Shown here one piece after another: positions 11,023-21,898 of a stretch of 64,000 nucleotides of DNA (the stretch's first letter is position 1; each line of letters opens with the position of its first letter). The translations under genes and the position numbers were made by a program. The notes beneath the pieces were generated by a model that was not told the origin of the DNA, ran no database searches, and was given only the letters and a program-made list of their open reading frames with translations. Location of the stretch: positions 5,456,001 through 5,520,000 of the forward strand of contig CM056876.1 of NCBI GenBank assembly GCA_029876055.1, given 5' to 3'. The DNA is from Madurella fahalii. Taxonomy: Eukaryota > Ascomycota > Sordariomycetes > Sordariales.

Positions 11023-12219
11023 CTAAACCGAGGTCTTGACCTCGCCAACCACTTTTCCGTCAAACATATCCCTGAAGATCTCAAAGTTGCCCTCGTTCCT
11101 CCGGTCATAAACGGCGAACCAGATCTCCTTGAACCAGCCACCACTCAGTTCCTCCTCGCTCAGCACCTCCATCCAGCAGTTCGCAATCTCCTGGGGCGGG
11201 TTTTTAAACGCGCCGCAGCCTACGGCCCCAAGCACTAGCATCGTGTGCCCCTTCGCAGCGGCCATGCGGAGGCACAACCGCATTTTGTCCTTGGTCAACA
11301 CACGGTCGGCCGGGTTGGCAAACTGCATTGGCCCTTTCGGTGTCTTTGGTTCCCGGGTCTTTTTGCCCTTCCGGTGTTTCCATTTACCCTGGCTTCGGGG
11401 GTCACTCGGCTCTTCTGAATTGCCTACTTCCGACATGCCAGCTTGCTCCACGTTATTAGTCTTTTCTGACTTGAGAGCGTCTCCTGACTCTTCGCCGTCC
11501 TGCCGTTCCGCAGACGTTTCTGCCCTTTCAGCCCCTTCAGCCCTTTCCACGCCAACCTCCTTCACCTCTGGCCGACGAATTCCCGCCACACTGAGCACGC
11601 TCACAACTGGGAGATTTTCGACGGCCGTTTCGGGAACCATCAGCTTGTGCCCATCGTTCATCGACTCTCGGAAAATGACTACGTCACGGGTGTAGACCCC
11701 GGCCCTGGGTGCAATCGGGTACAGGCTGCGGTGTAGAGATGACGCTAGCGAGCTGCGGTAGCATAGCGCCTCCTCCTGGGCCGTTGAGCCCTTGAGCCAG
11801 CCGCCGCCGGGGCTGAACTCGGATGCCATGTTCAGCACCGCCACCCGCGATGCAGTAGAGCTTAGACTCTCGGCGGCAGCTGCGTATGACTTGAGGTGAC
11901 CAAGTACTTCGGTCTCGGCTGTCTGGGTGGGTGTCTTGGACGGGATACTGAGGATGGATGAAGGCATGACGATGGCCGCATCGAACGAGTCCTTGTTGAA
12001 CACGCGGACTGCGGTCCCGTAAACGGATTTCGAGACTGTGAACCGTGGACATTGTGTCACATCGAGGGCTGGCAACGTTTCCAGGTCGAGTTTCTCCGAC
12101 TCAGTCGGGTTCATATGGGGCAGGCCTGCGGCGATGACTGGGGTAGTCTCCTGCGTCTCTTTGGCGATGGCAGCCAGCGCCAAGCGACGTGGGTTTTGGT
12201 AGTATTTGCGCTTCCACAT
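11023..12219 (-). CDS. microbial-type poly(ADP-ribose) glycohydrolase (DUF2263/TIGR02452)
   Basis: Single exon, 398 aa. The signature macrodomain loop is present: ASEFSPGGGW at about residues 132-141, then GSTAQEEALCYRSSL with the paired glutamates (QEE) at 148-150. A second conserved block AAAKGHTMLVLGAVGCGAFKNPP lies near the C-terminus. This family hydrolyses ADP-ribose polymers. A low-complexity, charged insert at roughly residues 225-290 separates the two halves and is probably a disordered loop. The gene ends only 9 nt beyond the stop of the phosphotransferase gene on the other strand, so the two 3' ends must overlap in transcript. Confidence 0.9.
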   Translation of the reverse strand: MWKRKYYQNPRRLALAAIAKETQETTPVIAAGLPHMNPTESEKLDLETLPALDVTQCPRFTVSKSVYGTAVRVFNKDSFDAAIVMPSSILSIPSKTPTQTAETEVLGHLKSYAAAAESLSSTASRVAVLNMASEFSPGGGWLKGSTAQEEALCYRSSLASSLHRSLYPIAPRAGVYTRDVVIFRESMNDGHKLMVPETAVENLPVVSVLSVAGIRRPEVKEVGVERAEGAERAETSAERQDGEESGDALKSEKTNNVEQAGMSEVGNSEEPSDPRSQGKWKHRKGKKTREPKTPKGPMQFANPADRVLTKDKMRLCLRMAAAKGHTMLVLGAVGCGAFKNPPQEIANCWMEVLSEEELSGGWFKEIWFAVYDRRNEGNFEIFRDMFDGKVVGEVKTSV

Positions 12220-12659
12220 AGTGCGCTTGTCACTTCCGCCGACTGATGATCGATGCTGAACAAGTGGGACCCGACGTGCGAAGCGGTGTTTAAATGGCGG
12301 CGATTGACGGTGCGCGCCGATGTGTCACCCCGATGTGTCACCGGGCAATTGCACGGTGTGCCCGAGACGGCTAGGCGTGTTGCACCGCCTCCCGGACATT
12401 CTATGCACATGTGGGTGGTACTGGACTAACCCTAACCCGAGCAGAGAGATGCCGACGGGGACTTGAATCGATGATTTGCCCATAACTACGGTACTCTTCC
12501 ATAGCTTAAATTAGTACCTAAGGTAGACTTGCATCGTTCCATTTCATCAGCAGCGCGGGGAGAGCGTCACCCCGTCTTAAATCCCTCTTAGGTGTTCTTG
12601 CGGAACCCGCCCCTCCCTTTCCCCCCTCCAAAAGACCTTGACCACCCACAAACTACAAA
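12220..12659. other. divergent intergenic region
   Basis: Divergent promoter region between the glycohydrolase (-) and SDR (+) genes. It contains a duplicated GATGTGTCACC motif near 12318-12340 and a telomere-like ACTAACCCTAACCC at about 12424-12437. The leader of the SDR gene is pyrimidine-rich just before its ATG, as is common in ascomycetes. Confidence 0.45.
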
Positions 12660-13379
12660 ATGCCTGTTTACTGCATCACTGGCACAAACCGCGGTATCGG
12701 GCTTGAATTCGTCCGCCAACTCGCGCAATCTGGCAACAACACCATCCTGGCCACGACCCGGTCTCTATCCTCGGACCTGAGCGACCTCAAGGCTGTTGCG
12801 TCCTCCTCAACCCACATCCTCGAGTGCGACACCAGCAGTGTCCCGTCAATCCACTCGTTCGCCAAAGATGCCTCCCGAATCCTAGGTGACAAGAAGGTCG
12901 ACTATTTACTCAACAACGCCGGCGTCAACCTTGCTTCGTGGCAGAGCTCGCTCACCCTCGGCCCAGACGAGCTGCAGGCGCAGATGGCTGTCAACGTCAT
13001 CGGGCCCGCCAAGATGGTGGAGTTTTTGCTTGATGCGAACCTGTTGTCATGCGACGTCCGCATTCTGAACATGAACTCTGGCCTGGGCAGCATGCAGCGT
13101 AGCGCCGAGATCAAGCCCCGCAAATGTGCCGGGTACTCGATGTCCAAGGCAGCACAGAACATGCTCACGGTCCACCAGAGTGAGGACCTGAAGCCACAGC
13201 TGCCCGGCGCCGTGGTCGTCGCGATGGATCCCGGCTGGGTCAAGACGAGATTGGGCGGCAACGGCGCGATGCTCGAGCCGAGTGAGAGCGTCGGCGGGAT
13301 GCTCAAGATCCTACACGGGCTGAAAGGGGAGGATAATGGAATGTTTTACTACTACAACGGCGAGAAAGTCCCTTGGTAG
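12660..13379 (+). CDS. short-chain dehydrogenase/reductase (SDR)
   Basis: Single exon, 239 aa. The Rossmann nucleotide-binding motif is TGTNRGIG (residues 7-14). The structural motif NNAG sits near residue 80, and the active-site YSMSK (YxxxK) lies near residue 157 after the Ser-containing strand LNMNSGLG. DPGWVKT follows as the post-active-site PG motif. This is a classical SDR of the C-factor/carbonyl-reductase-like type and should use NAD(P)H. TGTNRGIG lacks an obvious acidic NAD selector, but cofactor choice is inference. No signal or membrane segment. The preceding bases (CTACAAAATG) suit a fungal start. Confidence 0.92.
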   Translation: MPVYCITGTNRGIGLEFVRQLAQSGNNTILATTRSLSSDLSDLKAVASSSTHILECDTSSVPSIHSFAKDASRILGDKKVDYLLNNAGVNLASWQSSLTLGPDELQAQMAVNVIGPAKMVEFLLDANLLSCDVRILNMNSGLGSMQRSAEIKPRKCAGYSMSKAAQNMLTVHQSEDLKPQLPGAVVVAMDPGWVKTRLGGNGAMLEPSESVGGMLKILHGLKGEDNGMFYYYNGEKVPW

Positions 13380-13627
13380 AGTAGTTCACTAAGGCATCTG
13401 CTGTCGATTCTTGAAGCGGTCGAACCCTTTAACTCCTACCCCAAATGTAACAGGCTTTCTGGACCCCTGCCGAGATCCCCTGACTGAACAAACCGAGGCT
13501 AATGTCATGGATCAACGCCAGACGCTAAGCGTTGGCAGGCCTTTGGCGTGTAGCTCGCCTTACGTTGGCGAGCCTGCTTTCTCTGGTTTATTTACAGGTG
13601 GTGCGCGTTTCCAAGTCCGTTTCCAAA

Positions 13628-14492
13628 CTAGAATAAGAGAGGGTAAAAAACATGTCTCCCCGAGCCCAGTTGCATAACCAGCCGGGTTAGTGGAGACGCA
13701 ATGACCATCACAAAGCAGACAATTAGGAGAACCTGCCAGGGGGTAAACATCGGGATGTTGATAGACATGTATGCCCGCGGTGCCATCGGACCGACCATTT
13801 TTTGTAGAGGGGCAATATGCTCCTCCTTCGCCGTCTTCCGCGCAATGTGCATTCCGGGCAGCTTGTCGACGCTCGACGAATTCTTGAGAGCCCAGTATCT
13901 ACACCAAACTTAGGTGATCAATGCCGAGGCGTATGATAGAAGCGGGGACAAACCTTTCCATGCTCTCGTCCAATTTGCCCTGTTCAAACCTGTCGGCTTT
14001 CTTGGCGAATAATTCGTTAAGTGTGGTGCGGAAGCTCTTGAACTCGTAGCACGGGACCGAATAACCGCACGAGCTCGCAACCTGGTGTATGGAAACGACG
14101 ATGATGGATCGGGAGCTCGGAATTACCTGGACATCGTGCTTTTTGACAAAGGCGTTGAACGCTTCGGTGCCTCGCTCGAGCACCCTCCCGCGGCCGAACA
14201 GACGCACGATGCGAGGCGGCCCCTCAAATGCATTGAACATCACAGTAATGCGGCCATTGCCGGGTTCGTAAAGATGTGAAATGGTCTCATTGCCGCTGCC
14301 GGTGAGGTCCATGTACCAAAACGTCTTTTCATCGATAAGCCCAAAGTACAGTCCGCCCTTGGGTGATACGTTGACGTGTCCAGATGCCAGAAGCGGCGAC
14401 GTTGCTACCCAGAACATTTTCTGTTCCAGTATCCATTTCATCAAGTACTCTGGAATCGTTTCGAAGAATTGGCCCATTGTATTGTTGGTCAA
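13628..14492 (-). CDS. pyridoxamine 5'-phosphate oxidase-like flavoprotein with C-terminal membrane segment
   Basis: Two exons on the minus strand: 14492-13954 and 13898-13628, giving 269 aa. The intron is 55 nt (GTTTGT...GTAG). The N-terminal part is a split-barrel FMN-binding domain: FWVATSPLLASGHVNVSPKG, then FWYMDLTGSGNETISHL and NGRITVMFNAFEGPPRIVRLFGRG, hallmarks of fungal PNPOx-like proteins. The C-terminal exon adds the YWALKNS motif and ends in a hydrophobic stretch (PWQVLLIVCFVMVIASPLT) not found in all members, which may tail-anchor the protein. Family members bind FMN or F420-like cofactors; the reaction here is unknown. Met5 could be the start. Confidence 0.85.
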
Positions 14493-14980
14493 TCTCGTTA
14501 TCGGCGCGAAGGGTGGGCTGCGATGTCGGTGAGGGGTTCATGAATGATGAAACCTCCGCTACCTACGACTTGCAGCTCGAGCTTCGGAGCTATCTTAGCC
14601 CGACCTATGAGTCACATGCAGGGCTAAAATGGCAGTGGGAGAATACGCATAGCTGGCAAATAGGAAAAGCAAAAGACAGCTGGGATCAGGATTCATCTCC
14701 GCCCGTTGTCGACGGCTCGATATTTTTTGCGCTGCGATTTAGTCCAGATTACGGAATACCGGGAACACCATCCGTAGCTCCAACCCTGTCTGAAATCACG
14801 TGATAGGGACTCAGCTGAAACTCTGCCCAACTGTGCAGAACTTCCTTATTAGCAGTACTTCTCGTTTGAGCAGAGGCCTGTATTGCTCCATTGTTCGCGC
14901 CGTTCATACCATATTCTGGCCTATTTCGCCATCCCTCCATCATAGCTGGATCAAGTCACAGGATACCAAAGCCAACGGAG
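14493..14980. other. divergent intergenic region
   Basis: Between the PNPOx-like gene (-) and the C2H2-like gene (+). No coding signal. An upstream in-frame extension of the C2H2-like gene to 14891 exists, but the ATG at 14981 (GGAGATGGATGAC) fits better. Confidence 0.45.
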
Positions 14981-17587
14981 ATGGATGACGCAGGAGAGCC
15001 CCTCCCAGCGCGTGATACTACTCCGCTGACCGCTGCGACGACCCCGACCCAGCAACCGAACCAAACCGAAATTCCCGATTTGATCAAGGAATTTTCCTCC
15101 TTTCGCATGAATGAATCTATAAATGTGAAAGAGGAGACAACATCAGGCAGTCGCGAATATTATAAGGGGTTGCCGACAGCGCCGCTACCATACCGCTGCG
15201 ACTCTGATGGCTCCGCAGAGATGTCAACCGACCGGGATTCTGGCTCGGGTGACGAGACCGACGGCGGTCTCACTGACTTCCGTCGCTGGGATGTCATTGA
15301 TCAAATCATGAGAAGCTTTTGCAGCAGTCTCGACTCCAAGATTGCTACCATCACGAACGCGGCGGCCAAGAAAGAACCGGTCCGTCTTCGATCGCTCTCA
15401 TTAGTCAAGGCTACCACAGGTGATACAAGCAGCGCGAGTCGTCGGTCTCAACGACCCCGCCGCCTCCCAGCACCGTCGAGTCAGCGTCCTCAGTTATCCG
15501 CCGGTATTCCGGGTGCTGGATCCTGGTTACGGGGCAGCACATCCGTAAATGTACGTGAACCCGTTGTTGCTCGTCGAGCTGCAACGAAACCACAGGCACA
15601 AGGCCAATCTTCTGCGACACCTACTCCGCCTCCACCGCCGCCATCGCTGAGCCTACGACATCAGTCGTTAGATACCCCCACAGCCCTGGAGGCGCTTTTG
15701 ACTCGCGAATCAGCGTCATGGAGCCGCCGTGGTCCGGTATCCGTCAGCCCGACTGAGTCGACTACTAGTGCACCTCTTCCGCCTGTGCCTTCAGTGCTAG
15801 AGGTAGCAGCGGTGGTGAGCGATGCCGGACCCAGCCACACCTACCGCAAGGGCGCAAACAGGACAAGCTCCCCCTTTTCACTTGTACGATCACATCTGAG
15901 GACCCCGGTCCGAGAAAGACAGCGGCTGCGGGCGCCAGAGCCTGAAGAAGGGGAAAGCTCGGAGCCGGCATCCGGGCAACTAGGGGTTACGGCCGGCGGA
16001 TTTGTGTGGCGTTCCGGAAACGGGAAACATGGGAAAAGCGATCCTGGCTCTCACCCAGGTGAGAGATCGACTGCCTCGAGCGACAGCAACACAACCAAGC
16101 CAAAATTGATCCCTGCCAAGGGGGACAAACCTCCTTTTGCCCAGTCACCTGAATCCCAGAGCAGGCAGCATGTGGCCAGAGGCGGGGGCGAATTAAACTC
16201 AGACAGCTTTCTCGGGATGATGTCTGCTGGGATATCACCGGATGTTATGCCAGTCGTTCCCTCCATGTTAGACTTATCAGCGGAGTATTTCGGGAGCGGG
16301 GGGTTCTTCAATCCGTACCTCCAGATGGCAACCACCTCCTATTTGAACACAGCGATTCCTGAGATCTCAGAGCGTTATGCTCCGACGGTCCCGCCAGAAG
16401 ACGCAGTTGAAGGGTCCGAATTTGCGCGAACAATCAAAAGGGTAGCTCAGGAGGACATATCACCACGGGATGCTTACAATGTTGCTCCGAGTCGCGGCAC
16501 TGAAGATGGTGACGGTAGGCGTAAAAAGACCAAAAGGACTCCCTTGGACACTATGGTTGGCTCTGGGAGCGGAACTAGGAAATTTGCCTGCCCGTATTTC
16601 AAGAGAAACCCGAAAAAATACCGAAACTGGACTTCCTGTCCTGGACCAGGGTGGGAAGAAGTACACCGCGTCAAGTACGTTATCCGCTGTCATAGTCTTT
16701 CGGATGCTGACAGAATGCAGAACGCACCTCTACAGGCGCCACCCGCTCCCCATCCAGTGTCCCCGCTGCTGGGATGTATTCAAAGCGGACAGCCAGCTCC
16801 AACTGCATTTGCAACAAGACCCGCCGTGTACGATACGAGAAAAGGACACGCTTCACGAGGGATTTACCAAGGATCAGGAGAAGAGACTTCGCAGCCGCAA
16901 GAAAACCCATGCAGACATGACGGATGAGGACAAGTGGCGCGAGATTTATATGATTCTGTTTCCGGATGACGACCCCAGCTCCATTCCGCCTCCGCGTGAG
17001 TGGAATGTCTTCCTCAAACGACCAACGCTAACGGCCGGACAGATTATAGCGAAGATGACCACGAGGATAGCAGTCGCGGTGGCTCAGGTGAGTTGGAAGA
17101 CTACGCCACGTTCATCCGGCGGGAGATGCCCACCCTCGTGCGGCGGGAACTGGAAACACTGTTCCAGGACGAATTTCGAGACGTTGAGGAGAGGCTGCGC
17201 CCTCGCATCGCCGAGATTGTGCTCAACCTGCAGCCACGGCTGCTGAAATTGTACAAACAGTCGCAGATGCCGCTCAGCGAGTACGGGCCTCAAAGCAGCA
17301 GCGAGCCGACCCTGACGCCGGCGTTGTCGCAGGGTATGGAATCGGGGGCGGGCTCAGGGACGCCGATCACAACTGGGCCTGGGGTTCTTATTCCCGGCGC
17401 TAGTGGGGTTGACTACGGCGGCTCGGGCCTTAACTGGGCTTGCGACCAGGAAACAGAGCTGCCTGGGGCCGAAGAGCTGGGCGTGAACTGGGATTTTGAG
17501 TTTGACAAGTTGCTCAGCCCCATGCTATTCACCCCCCCAGAGATGGAACACGGGCAGTCGAGTGGGGTTGCAGTTCAGGGGCTGTAA
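14981..17587 (+). CDS. fungal C2H2-like zinc-finger protein with disordered N-terminus
   Basis: Three exons: 14981-16674, 16721-16995 and 17043-17587, giving 837 aa. Introns are 46 nt (GTACGT...GCAG) and 47 nt (GTGAGT...ACAG). About 520 N-terminal residues are Ser/Pro/Thr/Arg-rich and probably disordered. A conserved fungal block follows: FACPYFKRNPKKY...SCPGPGW, then the spliced HLYRRHPLPIQCPRCWDVF and EGFTKDQEKRLRSRKK...TDEDKWREIYMILFPDD. Cys/His spacing (CP-x-F, H-x3-H, CPRC, HL) suggests an unusual C2H2-type zinc site. The C-terminus has a coiled, acidic region (ELETLFQDEFRDVEERL). Proteins with this module are usually taken to be nuclear regulators; no target is known. Confidence 0.85.
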
Positions 17588-17657
17588 TCTGCACTACTAT
17601 GACTACTAGTACACGGTCTACACATCGCTATGGTGGTTTAATTATCACCCACCACGC

Positions 17658-19612
17658 CTACACTCGACAAAGTCGGCCATTCTGTGTCGCAAACTCGCTT
17701 GACGACTGAACCGCCCACGCCTCGCTGCCCGGCGTTGTCGGAGCCCAGAACACGTGCCATGGGTCTCTGTCACGTTTGATCTGAGCTAGCTTGTCATAAT
17801 TGGACCCGAAGAAACTCTGCTGCCAGTTCGGCTCGTTGACGTCGGCCTCGTTGAAGTAGGCGCCACCTCCCGGGGTAGCCGCACGAAGGGGTTCCATGAA
17901 GTCGTTCAGCCTGCGCTGCGCGGCGGCTGCCTCGGCTGGGGTGAGGGCTCCCATGTCGATGCGCGCAAACACGTCCGCGTGCATGACAATATCGCGCCAC
18001 ACCGGGTTTACACCGGCTGGCTCCGGATAGCCGGCTACCTTGAGCGTTGGTGCCATGTTGAGGCCGTGAAAGGTGTAGCCGGCCTCGACCGTCGCGCGTG
18101 CGGCTGCCATGGCTGCATCAAAGAGCGTGGCATTTTCATACGCCGGCCGTGGGAACAGCCGAGAGGCAAAGTAGCCGTTGCCTGGAGCGCCGCCCGTGCC
18201 TCCTGTGGCACGGCTGTATATCCGAGTCGTTGGTATCGTGATCGCAACGGGAATGCCGAGGCCGTTGAGCTTATGAAGGAGCGGCTGAACAAATTCTGAT
18301 GTCTTGGCCGGGGTCATGCCCGGCATCTGCACCTGTACCTGCATTAGATACCTGCCGTTGCCATTGGGGATGCCGTTTGTCCAGAGATAGCCGCCGGCGT
18401 CAACGGTTGGGATGCCAAAGGCGAAGACCTCGTTGAACCCCTTCCAAAATACGTCAACGTCGGCGATGGTGACGCTAGGCCCGGGTGCGGTTGACGTGGT
18501 GTCGCCCACCGTGAAGTCAAAACTGGCGATGGTCAGGTTGATCTGAGGGTGCGCCTTAACAATAGCCGAAGTGACGATTCCGTAAGTGCCTGTACACGTC
18601 AGACTTAGTCCCGTGGAGCACCGGAGTCTTCAATCTTACTTCCGCCGCCCCCTCGCAAGGCAAAGAAGAGATCTCGGTTTGTCTGAGCATCGGCCGTCAC
18701 GTACCGGCCGTCGGCAGTCACAACCTGCATCGAGAGGACCTGGTCGACGCCCAGGCCAAACTTTGAGCTCAGCGGAGAGTGGCCGCCACCGGTGAACCAG
18801 CCGCCGTACGCGCCCACCGTCAGGCAAGACCCCGCGGGTAGCGTGACGTTGTGTCTATCTGCGTGCGCAAAGGCCTCCCAGATTTGCAGTCCGGCCCCGA
18901 CTCGGGCAGCCGGGCCCCGGTACCTGCCGCCTCGCTGCTTGTAGTCAGGAAGCAACTCGAACCCCTTAAGGTAGTGGGTCCAGACGCTCAGTGAACCGGC
19001 TCCAGTGTTGCGACCGACAAAGTCGTGTCCCGTGTTTCTGCGAAGTCAGTACCTTCCTTGGACAGCCGGCCTCGGATATCGTGCTTACTTGATGACGAGG
19101 CGGATGTTTTTATTTCTCGCAAAATTGACGGCCGCCTGGACATGTTTGACGGTCGTGGCATTGACTACATAGACCGGGAAGCCCCCCTGAGTGCAGTTTC
19201 CGGTCTGACGCTGAGAGAGTAGACATGTGTTGCCCTGAGGCCACTGCGTTAGGACGGTGAGCGGGTCGTCGAAGTAGAAAGACGTCCGGCTCGCGTTGTT
19301 GATGAGAAAGTCGCAGGCCTCTGCGTCGAAGTTGGGAGAGGTTCGGTAGCACACGGACGCCGGGGGGAGGGGTTTCAGGAGGGCGCCGCCGAGGGTCCTG
19401 TTGAGCCGCGCCCATTCTTCCTCATCCGGCCAGGACGGATCTCCGGGGAAGGCTTTGCATCGTGGGCGGGAGACAGCGGCGTTCGTGTCGGCGAACGCAA
19501 CCGCGTCAAAACCGGCAGTGTCATGAGGTGTCAACTGCTCGGTGGAGGCTATAGCTAGCCCCTGAACAGGGACAAAAATTGCTCCGACAGCAAGAAGAAT
19601 CGCTGAATACAT
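17658..19612 (-). CDS. secreted FAD-linked oxidase (PCMH + BBE domains)
   Basis: Three exons on the minus strand: 19612-19089, 19037-18640 and 18589-17658, giving 617 aa. Introns are 51 nt (GTAAGC...GCAG) and 50 nt (GTAAGA...ACAG). A signal peptide (MYSAILLAVGAIFVPVQGLA) starts the protein. The PCMH FAD domain is seen as RLVIKNTGHDFVGRNTGAG, GAGLQIWEAF, GAYGGWFTGGGHSPLSS and RGGGGSTYGIVTSAI. The C-terminal BBE motif reads YFNEADVNEPNWQQSFFGSNYDKL. Family members (isoamyl-alcohol-oxidase-like, berberine-bridge-type) oxidise alcohols, sugars or alkaloids with O2, with the flavin often bound to His in the GH motif. Several N-glycosylation sites support secretion. Substrate unknown. Confidence 0.9.
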
Positions 19613-20100
19613 AGTTGCGGCGCTCGTCCCATCAGCGGTACTGTACAGATGACTGGCCGGGCTTTGAATGGGATATGGATTTTATACTATCGCGCTAATT
19701 ATCACCGACGCGCGGAACCCACTCGTTTCGCGTGTGTACTACGATACAAGCCGTGTCTCGGACTCCATTAGCTTACTGAATCATGCAGTAAGCTCCTTTA
19801 ACACATCGATAGTTGCCGTCCCCAGGCAAGGAACTTCCTGAATCGCACTTGCTCTGGCTGACAGGTGCAGCTAATGTAACCCCTTCCCGCCTCACACGGT
19901 GTCATTGTGGCTGACAGCCCGGGGAGCGGGGTTAAGCTGGCTGCAAGGCGCGCCGGTCCGTAAAAATAGAATCGAGTGCACGAGCCGGACACCCTTGACC
20001 AGCTCCGATTAACCGGTTGGCTGTCGGGCGACTCGGGGAGGCAAGAGCCGCAGATGGCGCAAGCACTTTAGTGCTAGCAATGGAGTGCAAAACCGGGAAA
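19613..20100. other. intergenic region
   Basis: Promoter side of the FAD oxidase gene and 3' side of the SET gene. No credible ORF or repeat. Confidence 0.45.
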
Positions 20101-21546
20101 TTAATGCCCGGCCTTCTCGTTCATAGAATTCACCCGCTGGAGAAGAATCCTCGCCTTTTCCAACTCTTCGTCGTCGACGCTCCCCAGCCGCGCCCAGCTG
20201 TCCAAGGCCATGCGGGCGTGTCTCGTGGCGTTCACCATGTCGCCGTTGCGCAAGTAGAGGTCGGCCATGGTGTCGTGATACTCAGGCGCTAGCGGCGGCA
20301 CCCGCTCCCACTCAGAGAACATGAGCCACTCCTCGGCCATGTTGATGGCATCCTGGTAGAACCCTTCGGCCTTCGCATCTAGAACTGTGGCTTTTAGATC
20401 CTTGATACGTCCACGCCAAAACTCCGAGTCGGCAACCTCGTTCTCGGGCCCGCGACAGAGCGAGCAGGTACAGTCGATGCCCCAATGGTCCTTCAGGTAC
20501 GGCCTCCGCTTCTCTGGCGGGATCTCGATAGGTACGTCTGACGGTCAGTGCGGGGTTCACATGAGAGAGTCCATCACTTACAGCTCATGACGATCTCCTC
20601 TCCCTGCTCAATTGCATGGTAGGCGACGATCTCCATGGTCAATCTTCGTTCCGAGAATCTATAAAATGCGCTGCGGGTTGTTAGCGCAGTCGAGGGATAC
20701 ACGGGTCGACTCACTTTGGTCGGCAGGAGTGATTGATCCTCTGAAGTGTTGTCAGCAGCTCCCCCTCTTTGATCAGCCATACGGACGTACCGCAACCTCG
20801 GTGAACAACCCAACGTGAACGTCGTGCTCGGCCACCATGACCGTGTTCGAATTGGGGCCCAGGATAGTATCGACTTCATATTGCCCGGGACTTCTGTACA
20901 GATTATACACACTGCTGCTCGTTTCCACTGGCAGCTGCTTGATAGCCTGCTTAAGGATGCGACGCCGGTGGTGCGGTTTGGTGTCTGCCAGGAACGAGAT
21001 CCCGATGAGCACTGCCGGTACATCAACCATGATGATCTCTCCTCTTCGAATCTTGCGCGTCGCGACCACTCCTTTGCCCTTTCCTTCGACAGGGACGATC
21101 TGATATGCTGGCTTGCGGTTCCTGGCGGCGAGCGGCGGTGGCGCGTCGGAAAAGGCCCCTATGCCTATCAGATGAGCCGCGGCTGTGGTGGAGGTCACCA
21201 GGCTAATCCCATGCGTATTGCGGAAGTCCGTGGAGGTGAATAGACAATCGAGCCGGGCGCTGCTGTTCTTGGCAGATTGACTAATACATCGCGGAGGAAA
21301 CGACCACGATATGACATTCTCCTCATCTTCCAGGATTCCTATCTTCCCTGGAATCGGACACTCCAACTCGCCGGCTTCGAGTCGTCCTGCCGGCCTGTGT
21401 AGACATTGTCCCGGGAGTGGGATTGCCAATCCCACAAATTGTAGTAGGAGCAATAGTCGGAGTGTGAAGCTAGAAGGCATCTTTCCCAACCCTGAATCAG
21501 ATCCGCGATGACGCGACCTCCATGGCATTAGGGATGGAATCCCCAC
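20101..21546 (-). CDS. SET-domain protein with N-terminal signal sequence
   Basis: Four exons on the minus strand: 21546-20791, 20740-20715, 20670-20582 and 20537-20101, giving 435 aa. Introns are 50, 44 and 44 nt with GTACGT, GTGAGT and GTAAGT donors. Splicing restores the SET core: GKGVVATRKIRRGEIIMVD, then RINHSC-RPNA, ERRLTMEIVAYHAIEQGEEIVMSY and a post-SET CTCSLC. The NHSC motif is the SAM/pseudoknot site. A helical repeat-like C-terminus resembles SMYD/SET5-type proteins. The N-terminus holds a hydrophobic stretch (LRLLLLLQFVGLAIPLPG) after MPSS that looks like a signal peptide, unexpected for a protein methyltransferase. The Met at residue 23 could be the true start and gives a cleaner signal peptide. 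Confidence 0.87.
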
Positions 21547-21898
21547 CGTTTTGGACAGAGAAAATGCAATGTGTCCATACAGTTACAGCTCGGAACGTTA
21601 ACGCTGTCCCGAACGTTCTGGTGCGGCTCACGAGTATACCCGGCGGCTAATTTGCATGCAACACACGCTGACCCAGCTTCCTGGAAAAGCGCAACAATAG
21701 CATGCTCGTATATTAATTGGGTCTAGAACCCGGAATGGATGCAAATCTGGATTGCCTCTGATTGGGGGCCTTGCGTTACAGCGGCCGGGGTGGGCAATGA
21801 CCCCAGGAAAATATGATGATGCCGAAGTGGGACAAAACCTGGCAGGATTCTGGCCAACACTTAACTTAGAGCGTGAGCGTTCGACAAATTCCCGCGCA
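21547..21898. other. intergenic region
   Basis: Upstream region of the SET gene and downstream of the phosphodiesterase gene. No feature recognised. Confidence 0.45.
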
